5,232 bases of DNA from positions 1 through 5,232 of the forward strand of contig JAFGIA010000313.1 of assembly GCA_016929795.1 (NCBI GenBank), given 5' to 3'. Positions 1-5,232 of this stretch are shown one piece after another. How positions within the stretch are numbered: position 1 is the first letter of the stretch; every line of letters begins with the position of its first letter. Source of the DNA: Anaerolineae bacterium. GTDB taxonomy: Bacteria > Chloroflexota > Anaerolineae > JAAYZQ01. The position numbers were made by a program, and so were the translations under genes. The notes under the pieces are model-generated. The model saw nothing but the letters and a program-made list of their open reading frames with translations, had not been told where the DNA came from and did not search any database.

Positions 1-34
1 CTAAGGGGGGGGAGTGGTGTGCCGGGCCGGGTAC

Positions 35-62
35 TTGACATCTTGACCCCATCGTGTATAAT
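35..62 (+). promoter_or_regulatory. Consensus sigma70-type promoter
   Basis: The -35 hexamer TTGACA (35-40) and the -10 hexamer TATAAT (57-62) both match the bacterial housekeeping consensus exactly. They are separated by 16 bases, one less than the optimum. Transcription should start around 68-70, leaving a leader of about 31 bases before the ATG at 101. A second TTGAC at 43-47 is too close to the -10 to serve as an alternative -35. A 9-base direct repeat overlaps the -35 and recurs in the leader, so an operator is possible. The 34 bases to the left contain only a run of eight G (5-12) and nothing else I can assign. Confidence 0.85.
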
Positions 63-85
63 TTTCCTCGCTTATCACATCTTGA
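38..85. repeat. 9-base direct repeat flanking the -10 box
   Basis: ACATCTTGA occurs at 38-46 and again at 77-85, 39 bases apart start to start. The first copy overlaps the end of the -35 hexamer and the second lies in the untranslated leader just after the predicted transcription start. This placement would suit a repressor operator pair, but the repeat is short, is not palindromic, and could be chance. Confidence 0.3.
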
Positions 86-89
86 GTGC

Positions 90-94
90 GAGGG
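90..94 (+). promoter_or_regulatory. Shine-Dalgarno site choosing the ATG at 101
   Basis: GAGGG at 90-94 lies six bases before the ATG at 101, a standard ribosome-binding distance. The alternative in-frame GTG at 86 overlaps this region and has no purine-rich site at a suitable distance, so the ATG is preferred. Confidence 0.7.
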
Positions 95-100
95 CTACTC

Positions 101-796
101 ATGAATGACGACACGCTGGACATCCTCACCGCCTGGTGGTCGCCTGCGGGCTGGCTGCGCCTGGTGTGGAGTGCCTGGGTGGACCCCTTGTGGTATTGGC
201 TGCACGTCCGCCCGCGCCTGGGTGACCGGAGGACCCAGGCCCTCACCTCGCTGCAAGCCACCCTGGGGGCGCTGATCGTCACACTGGCCATCGCCGCGCT
301 CGTGGGCGGCGTGGCGGCGGCAGCCGGGGCAGCGGTCGACTGGCGCGATCTGTTCCTGTCGGGCATGCGCGGGTTGTTCCTGGTGGTGGCGATCAGCCTG
401 TTTGGCGGCGGCGCCCCACTGATTGCCATCTGTGGCGTGGCCTTTGGCGCGGCGCTCAGCATCGCGGCAGGCACAGTGCAGGAGGAGATTTCACCCCTGA
501 TGCTGGGCACGCTGCTGGCGATCGTCGTCGCCCTGAGCGGCGGCGTGTTTGCGGGCGTGCACCGGGGGATGCGGTTTGGTGTGGGCGGCGCGCTGTTCGC
601 GGCGGCGATCCTGGGGCTCGTGTTGCTTGTGCAGGCGGGGTGGGTTGCCGGCCTGGTCGGCACCATTCTCATGGCTGCGGGCATCTACCTCGGCTCGCAC
701 TGGGCCACGCGCCAGGTGGCCGACGACAAGACGCGCGAGGAGCTGGCGCGTGCGAATCCACCCCAGGCCGGGCGCCCGCCGCGAGTGAAAAGGTGA
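101..796 (+). CDS. Polytopic membrane protein of unknown function
   Basis: I do not recognise a family for this 231-residue protein. The N-terminal segment (about 1-45) is rich in tryptophan and amphipathic (AWW, LVWSAWVDPLWYWLH) and could lie along the membrane. It is followed by about six hydrophobic segments near residues 52-76, 84-103, 104-124, 132-153, 159-178 and 181-200. These are rich in Gly and Ala (VGGVAAAAGAAV, FGGGAPLIAICGVAFGAAL), which suggests tightly packed helices. The C-terminal tail from about 203 is charged and probably cytoplasmic, ending in RPPRVKR. No catalytic motif, signal peptide cleavage site or metal-binding cluster is apparent. The ATG at 101 is chosen over the GTG at 86 because GAGGG is well placed for it. 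The gene is monocistronic as far as seen, with its own strong promoter, and converges on the formate dehydrogenase operon, so no functional link to that operon is implied. Confidence is high that it is a membrane-protein gene, low on role. Confidence 0.82.
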   Translation: MNDDTLDILTAWWSPAGWLRLVWSAWVDPLWYWLHVRPRLGDRRTQALTSLQATLGALIVTLAIAALVGGVAAAAGAAVDWRDLFLSGMRGLFLVVAISLFGGGAPLIAICGVAFGAALSIAAGTVQEEISPLMLGTLLAIVVALSGGVFAGVHRGMRFGVGGALFAAAILGLVLLVQAGWVAGLVGTILMAAGIYLGSHWATRQVADDKTREELARANPPQAGRPPRVKR

Positions 797-821
797 GGTG
801 GAAGGAAATCCTCCGCCTTTT
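797..821 (+). terminator. Possible intrinsic terminator of the membrane-protein gene
   Basis: Directly after the TGA stop (794-796), GGTGGAAGG (797-805) can pair with CCTCCGCC (810-817) around an AAAT loop, giving eight pairs including one G-U and one bulged A. TTTT follows at 818-821 and the sequence stays pyrimidine-rich (CCCTTCTTACTC). An alternative pairing of AAAAGG (788-793) with CCTTTT (816-821) would compete. The structure is weaker than the opposing terminator, so this is a moderate call. Confidence 0.45.
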
Positions 822-849
822 CCCTTCTTACTCTATATCTCGGTTTAAC

Positions 850-882
850 AAAAAACGGGTGCCGGCCCTTGCCGGCACCCGT
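850..882 (-). terminator. Strong intrinsic terminator of the fdh operon
   Basis: A perfect 12-base inverted repeat pairs 855-866 with 871-882 around a four-base loop (867-870). Read on the - strand, the GC-rich hairpin is followed by a T tract (TTTTTGTT, 854-847), the classic rho-independent form. It begins 15 bases after the fdhA stop codon. Read on the + strand the hairpin has no T tract after it, so it acts mainly on the operon from the right. Confidence 0.93.
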
Positions 883-897
883 CAGGATGACTCTCTG

Positions 898-3597
898 CTA
901 CGCAGCTTCCAGCTTGACCGCGCACACTTTCAGCTCGGGGATCTTGCCCGTCGGGTCGAGCGCGGCGATGGTCAGCTTGTTGGCCGCCGCCTCGGCAAAG
1001 TGGAAGGGCATGAACACCACCCCCGGGTCGGTCATGTCGCTCACCACGGCCTCGGCTTTCACGCTGCCGCGCCGCGACGAGACGTGCACGATCTGCCCAT
1101 CGGCCAGCCCCAGCCGGGCGGCGTCGCCGGCATTGATCTCGACAATCGGGCCGGGCGCGATCTCGTCCAGGCCGGCCGAGCGCCGCGTCATCGAGCCGGT
1201 GTGATAGTGCCACAGCAGCCGCCCGGTGGTAAAGATGAAGGGGTACTCCGCATCCGGCTCCTCCGCTGGCGGCTGCCAGTCGACGGCCATCAGGTGGCCC
1301 AGGCCGCGGCTGAACTTGTTCACGTGCAACACCGGCGTGCCGGGGTGATCGACGGCCGGGCAGGGCCACTGTAGGCCCTGGTCGCCGATTCGCTGGTAGG
1401 TGATGCCGGCATAGCTCGGCGCCAGGGCATTGATCTCGTCCATGATCTCTTGCGGCGAGGGGTAGGTCAGGCCGTCGTATCCCATCCGCCGGGCGATCTC
1501 GCCAATGATCCACCAGTCCAGTTTGGCCTCGCCCGGCAGCGGCACAGCCGGGCGCACGAACTGCACCCGCCGCTCCGAGTTGGTAAAGGTGCCCAACTTT
1601 TCGGCCCAACTGGCTGCCGGCAACACCACGTCGGCCAGCGCCGCCGTTTCGGTCATAAAGATGTCCTGCACGACCAGGAACTCGACACTGCGCAGGCAAT
1701 GCTCGGCGTGGTTCAGATCGGGGTCCGATAGCATCGGGTTCTCGCCCATCACATAGAGCGCGCGGATCTCGCCCGTCGCGGCCCGCGGCAGCATCTCGGT
1801 CAGCGTCAGGCCCACCTTGCCGTCCAGCGGCACTCCCCACGCCTGCTCGAATTTGTCGCGGACTGCGTCGACGGTCACCGCCTGGTAGGCGGGAAAGACG
1901 TTGGGCAGGCCGCCCATGTCGCACGCACCCTGGACATTGTTCTGACCGCGCAGCGGGTTCACCCCGCCGCCCGGCACGCCCACGTTGCCCAGCAGCATCT
2001 GCAGGTTGGCGCAGCTCATCACGTTCTGGTGGCCGGTGGTATGCTGGGTGATGCCCATGGCATAGAGCAGCGCCCCCGGCTTGTGCGCTGCCAGCAGGTG
2101 CGCCGCCTCGACGATCTGCTCCGCCGGCACGCCTGTGATCTCGGCCGCGCGCTGGGGCGGATAGGCCATCACCGTTGCCTTTAGCTCGTCGAACCCCTCG
2201 GTGCGCTCGGCCACATAGGCCGCGTCGTACAGATTTTCGGCGATCAGCACGTGCATGATCCCATTCAGCAGGGCAATGTCGGTGCCCGGCTTCTGCCGGA
2301 TGTGCAGCGTGGCCAAATCGGCGAGCGGGATGGCGCGCGGATCGCACACGATCAGCCTGGCCTCGCGCCGCTTGACCGCCTGCCGGATGCGCATGCCCAG
2401 CACGGGGTGGTTCTCGGTGGTATTCGAGCCGATGACGAAATAGATCTGTGCCTGTTCCGCCACGTCGTCGAACGAGTTGGTCATGGCGCCGGAGCCGAAA
2501 CTTGTGACCAGACCGGTCACAGTCACGCTGTGTCAAAGGCGGGCACAGTGGTCGACGTTATTTGTCCCGATCACGGCCCGCGCGAACTTTTGCATGGCAT
2601 AGTTTTCTTCGTTCGTGACCTTGGCCGAGGCCAGCGCGCCGAACGAGCGCGGGCCATGCTGTGCCTTGATCTCGCCGAACCGCCTGGCCACGAGGTTGAG
2701 CGCCTCGTCCCAGGTGGCCTCTTCCAGCTCGCCCCCCTTCTCGCGGCGGATGAGCGGCCTGGTCAGGCGGTCCGGATGCTGCGCGAAATCCCAGCCGTAG
2801 CGACCCTTGACGCACATTGAGCCGTGGTTGGCCGGCGCGTCCCACTTGGACGAGACGCTCAGGATGCGGCCGTCCTTGACGTTGAGATAGAATTGGCAAC
2901 CCATTCCGCAGTAGGTGCAGGTGGTGGCTACTTTGGTCATCTCCCAGGCGCGGCCCTGCTGGCGGCCGAGCCGGGGGTGCAAGGCGCCCGTGGGGCACAC
3001 CTCGACACACATCCCACAGAACTCGCACGGGCTGTCCTGCATCGTATAGTCGAACGCCGCGCCGACCTTGGTGCCAAAGCCTCGCCCGATCATGCCCAGC
3101 GCCTCGACGCCATTGATCTCGGTGCAGGCGCGCACGCAGCGGCGGCACACGATGCACTTGTTGTAATCCCGTTCGTAGAAGGGGTTGGATGTGTCGATCT
3201 CGTAGGTGTGCTGCACGCCGGGAAAGCGGGTTTCCTTGAGTCCGTACTGGTAGGCCAGGTCCTGGAGCTCGCAGCTCCCTGTCCGCTCGCACGTCATGCA
3301 GTCGAGGGGGTGGTCGGATAGAATCAGCTCCAGCGCAAATCGCCGCGCCTTTTCCACCCGCGGCGAGTTGGTCTCGACTACCAGCCCTTCCGACACCTTG
3401 TAGGCACAGGCCGGATAGAGCGGCTGTTGCTTGGAGACCTCGATCAGGCACACGCGGCAGGCGCCGATCGGCTCCAGGGCTGGGTGATGGCAGAGCGTGG
3501 GGATCTTGATACCCACCGCCTCGGCCGCCTCCAGCACCGTCTGGTTTCGACGGGCAGTGATCTTTTGACCGTTGATGGTCAGGTTCACCGTTGACAT
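898..3597 (-). CDS. fdhA: Selenocysteine formate dehydrogenase, alpha subunit
   Basis: This catalytic subunit (899 residues) interconverts formate and CO2 at a molybdenum or tungsten bis-pterin centre. The gene runs through an in-frame TGA at codon 355, so plain translation splits it into 3597-2533 and a downstream piece from 2526, both in the same frame. The N-terminus is NuoG-like: a [2Fe-2S] domain (C36, C47, C50, C64), a His-Cys3 cluster site (H96, C100, C103, C109) and two ferredoxin [4Fe-4S] sites (C148/151/154/158 and C191/194/197/201). The molybdopterin oxidoreductase part starts with its own [4Fe-4S] site (C227, C230, C234, C262). The active site is HCARL-U355-H356, matching U140-H141 of E. 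coli FdhF; R550 in [15 protein letters not shown] corresponds to FdhF R333. The pterin dinucleotide-binding C-terminal domain begins near 785 ([20 protein letters not shown]). The length agrees with acetogen FdhA of the Moorella type. The ATG start has AGGAG six bases upstream; the stop is TAG. It follows the NuoF-GltD gene by nine bases and is the last gene of the operon. Function requires SelA, SelB, SelC and SelD in the host. Confidence 0.96.
2499..2532 (-). promoter_or_regulatory. Bacterial SECIS element within fdhA
   Basis: Immediately after the UGA, the - strand mRNA can fold GUGACC (2520-2515) against GGUCAC (2509-2504) around the loop GGUCU (2514-2510). The stem can extend below with GACU (2524-2521) against AGUU (2502-2499), leaving a bulged A at 2503. 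Eighteen bases separate the UGA from the loop GGUCU, the same spacing and loop as in the E. coli fdhF element as I recall it. In bacteria SelB binds this hairpin and delivers Sec-tRNA to the UGA. The upper stem is fully paired here, without the bulged U known from the E. coli element. The stem is also coding sequence, with GGT CTG encoding the conserved Gly-Leu. Confidence 0.92.
2533..2535 (-). other. Selenocysteine (UGA) codon 355 of fdhA
   Basis: The codon series CTT TGA CAC gives L-U-H, in the context HCARL-U-H. Selenocysteine FdhF has CARV-U-H at the same place, and Cys-type relatives have Cys there. The frame continues with strongly conserved sequence ([18 protein letters not shown]) and no inserted or deleted base, so this is recoding, not a nonsense mutation or frameshift. 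Confidence 0.95.
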
Positions 3598-3603
3598 GGA
3601 ACT

Positions 3604-3608
3604 CTCCT
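3604..3608 (-). promoter_or_regulatory. Shine-Dalgarno site of fdhA
   Basis: AGGAG on the - strand lies six bases before the fdhA ATG (3597-3595) and overlaps the TAG stop of the upstream gene (3609-3607). Such close packing favours translational coupling of the two subunits. The nine-base gap leaves no room for a separate promoter. Confidence 0.85.
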
Positions 3609-5232
3609 ATCCTACGTTTTCCACGACCCTGCGCTCGGGCACGGGCGCAAAGGCCAGATCCATCTCTTGCAGCCACTCGAGGTCACACCGCAAGCAGCGT
3701 TTGCACTCCTCGCGGGCGATCGCCTCGTCCAGGCCCAGCTCGACCTCGCGGAAATTGCCCTGCCGGTGTGCCACCGGCAGCTCGGGCATCTCTGGCCGCC
3801 TGGCGTTGACGTACTCTTCCAGATTATAGGGCTGGCTGACCACCTCGTAGCCGGGCAGGGTAACCGCCTGGGCGACCTCGCCGGTACGCAGGTAGTGGTC
3901 GACGGTGCGGGCCACCTGGTTGCCCTGCGCCACGGCCTCGACGACTGTGGCCGGGCCGGTGACGGCGTCGCCCGCGGCAAAGACACCGGGGCGGGAAGTG
4001 CAGAGCGCGTCGTTGACGACAAAGGTCTGGTTGCGCTGCACCTGCACCACGTTCTGCAGCCCGTCGAGCGCGGGCGATTGGCCAATGGCGGGGATGAGGA
4101 TGTCGAGGTCGATGACAAACTCACTGCCGGCGATCGGCACCGGGCGGCGACGGGCGCTGCTGTCGAACTCGCCCAGCCCGTGGGCCAGGCATTCGACGCC
4201 CTGCACGCGGCCATCGCCCAGCACGCGCGTCGGGTTTGTCAGGTAGTGGAACTGGACGCCTTCGTGCTCGGCGGCCTGGATCTCTTCGGCGTAGGCCGGC
4301 ATATCCTCGCGGCGGCGGCGGTAGATGACGTGCACCTCGGCCGCGCCGAGGCGCCACGCGGTGCGCGCCGCGTCGATGGCGACGTTGCCGCCGCCGACCA
4401 CGCCCACCTTCTTGCCGGTCAGGTCGGGCGAGTGGCCGAGGGCCACGTCGCGGAGAAAGTCGACGCCGTGCACCACACCGTCCATCTCTTCGCCCTCGAT
4501 GCGCAGCTTGCCGCTCTGGTGTGCGCCGATGGCCAGGACGACGGCGCTATACCCCTGCCCGCCCTCGCCGCCTTCAAAGGTGGATGGTGCCAGGAGCGAG
4601 TCGAGGGTAAAGTCGCGGCCGAGTGCCTGGTTGCAGAAAATATCCACCCCCGCGCGGCGGATCGCGTCGATCTCGCTATCCAACAGGTCACGCGGCAGCC
4701 GGTAGTCGGGGATGCCGACGGCCATCATGCCGCCGGGCACCGGCAGTTTTTCGAACACGTCCACCTTGTAGCCCTGCTGCGCCAGGCGCAGCGCGGCAGT
4801 CAGGCCGGCCGGCCCGGCGCCGATCACGGCTACCTTTTGCTCTTTTGGCTGGCCATAGATCTCGGGTGTCCATGGATTTTCCAGCTCGTGGTCGGTCATG
4901 TAGCGCTTGACGTCGCGGATGGCGATCGGCTCGTCGATGTCGCCGCGCCGGCAGCGGTCCTCGCAGAAGGCGGGGCACACACGGCCGCACACCACCGGGA
5001 AGGGGTTGGTGCGCCGGTGGATCTCGAGCCCCTCGGCGTAGCGCCCCTGGGCGATGAGCGATACAAAGCTCGGCACGTCGACGTCGGCCGGGCAGGCGTT
5101 GATACAGCGTGCGCGGACCAGTGCCTTGCACGAGCCTGCGGTGCAGCGCTTGTCGACGATGTGGCTGATGAACTCATCCTCGAAATATTGCAGTGCTGCC
5201 TTGATCGGCCCGGGGGTGAGCTGGCCCAGCGC
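3607..5232 (-). CDS. NuoF-GltD fusion flavoprotein, electron-transfer subunit of formate dehydrogenase (5' end missing)
   Basis: The frame is open to the right edge, so only the last 541 residues are present. The first codons at the edge read ALGQLTPGPI, then YFEDEFISHI and KRC-x4-CKAL. This is the C-terminal end of a NuoF-like NADH-binding subunit, just after its [4Fe-4S] cysteines, which are off-window together with the FMN/NADH fold. From about residue 40 it becomes a GltD/NfnB-like module. Cluster-type cysteines lie at C30, C35, C43 and C47 and in CGRVCPAFCEDRC (82, 86, 90, 94). The FAD-binding fold has VAVIGAGPAG (134-143) and PGGMMAVGIP. The nicotinamide-binding fold has GGGNVAID (280-287) and YRRRREDMPA (304-313), whose arginines suggest NADP(H). 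A second FAD contact is AAGDAVTGPATVVEA (419-433), and C-terminal cysteines are C510, C513 and C516. The apparent GTG start at 5076 is internal, since clear homology continues upstream. It ends in TAG nine bases before fdhA, so it is presumably the diaphorase partner of FdhA. The function of the GltD module is inferred. Confidence 0.93.
   Translation of the reverse strand, partial: ALGQLTPGPIKAALQYFEDEFISHIVDKRCTAGSCKALVRARCINACPADVDVPSFVSLIAQGRYAEGLEIHRRTNPFPVVCGRVCPAFCEDRCRRGDIDEPIAIRDVKRYMTDHELENPWTPEIYGQPKEQKVAVIGAGPAGLTAALRLAQQGYKVDVFEKLPVPGGMMAVGIPDYRLPRDLLDSEIDAIRRAGVDIFCNQALGRDFTLDSLLAPSTFEGGEGGQGYSAVVLAIGAHQSGKLRIEGEEMDGVVHGVDFLRDVALGHSPDLTGKKVGVVGGGNVAIDAARTAWRLGAAEVHVIYRRRREDMPAYAEEIQAAEHEGVQFHYLTNPTRVLGDGRVQGVECLAHGLGEFDSSARRRPVPIAGSEFVIDLDILIPAIGQSPALDGLQNVVQVQRNQTFVVNDALCTSRPGVFAAGDAVTGPATVVEAVAQGNQVARTVDHYLRTGEVAQAVTLPGYEVVSQPYNLEEYVNARRPEMPELPVAHRQGNFREVELGLDEAIAREECKRCLRCDLEWLQEMDLAFAPVPERRVVENVG

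Noticed and set aside
86..100. GTG at 86 as start of the membrane-protein gene
   Set aside because: It would leave a very short leader without a Shine-Dalgarno site, whereas GAGGG at 90-94 fits the ATG at 101.
1..684. Antisense frame of 227 codons opposite the membrane-protein gene
   Set aside because: Low-complexity Pro/Ala/Thr/Arg composition, no motif, and the opposite strand carries a convincing promoter, ribosome site and hydrophobic protein.
845..2536. Long - strand reading frame of 563 codons
   Set aside because: It is the +1 shadow of fdhA: it shows no domain signature, is Arg/Gly/Ala-rich as expected for an off-frame reading of GC-rich DNA, and runs into the terminator.
2524..2540. 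fdhA as a pseudogene or frameshifted gene
   Set aside because: Both halves are in the same frame, the only stop is TGA at the known selenocysteine position, and a SECIS hairpin follows at the correct distance.
2558..3676. - strand reading frame of 372 codons overlapping the start of fdhA
   Set aside because: Off-frame with the iron-sulfur domains of fdhA; composition is typical of a shadow frame and no motif is present.
3607..5076. GltD-like gene starting at the GTG at 5076
   Set aside because: The frame stays open to 5232 and the upstream 52 codons encode recognisable NuoF C-terminal and cluster-binding sequence, so this GTG is an internal valine.
1..5232. CRISPR array, tRNA, rRNA or insertion sequence
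   Set aside because: No repeated spacer pattern, cloverleaf, rRNA-like sequence, transposase or terminal inverted repeats were seen on either strand.

Overview
The window (5232 bases, GC-rich) comes from a bacterium that reads UGA as selenocysteine. It holds two gene units that converge on a short intergenic region near the left end. A strict sigma70-type promoter, Shine-Dalgarno sites and an intrinsic terminator all point to Bacteria. The gene content (a NuoG-like selenocysteine formate dehydrogenase next to a NuoF-GltD fusion) fits an anaerobe or facultative anaerobe; Chloroflexota is one possibility, but I cannot fix the phylum from the sequence alone.

Left part (1-796, + strand): a promoter with both consensus hexamers (TTGACA, 16 bases, TATAAT) drives a 231-residue polytopic membrane protein of unknown function. 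A hairpin directly after its stop may end its transcript. A strong intrinsic terminator on the opposite strand (850-882) ends the operon that arrives from the right.

Right part (898-5232, - strand): this is the distal end of a formate dehydrogenase operon. Upstream in transcription is a flavoprotein cut by the right edge of the window. It begins inside the C-terminal part of a NuoF-like NADH-binding subunit and continues without a break into a complete GltD/NfnB-like FAD-NAD(P)H module. Nine bases after its stop comes fdhA, 900 codons including the stop. It appears as two same-frame reading frames separated by an in-frame TGA at codon 355. This is a selenocysteine codon rather than a break: it sits at the active-site position (HCARL-U-H, as in E. 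coli FdhF) and is followed at the right distance by a hairpin with a GGUCU loop, i.e. a bacterial SECIS element.

Together the two proteins form a formate dehydrogenase in which the molybdenum/tungsten selenoprotein passes electrons through a NuoG-like chain (one [2Fe-2S] and four [4Fe-4S] clusters) to a flavin subunit with two potential nicotinamide sites, one NuoF-type (off-window) and one GltD-type. It could oxidise formate with NAD(P)+ or reduce CO2. Bifurcation or transhydrogenation through the GltD module is an inference. The operon promoter, the NuoF body and any NuoE-like partner lie beyond the right edge.
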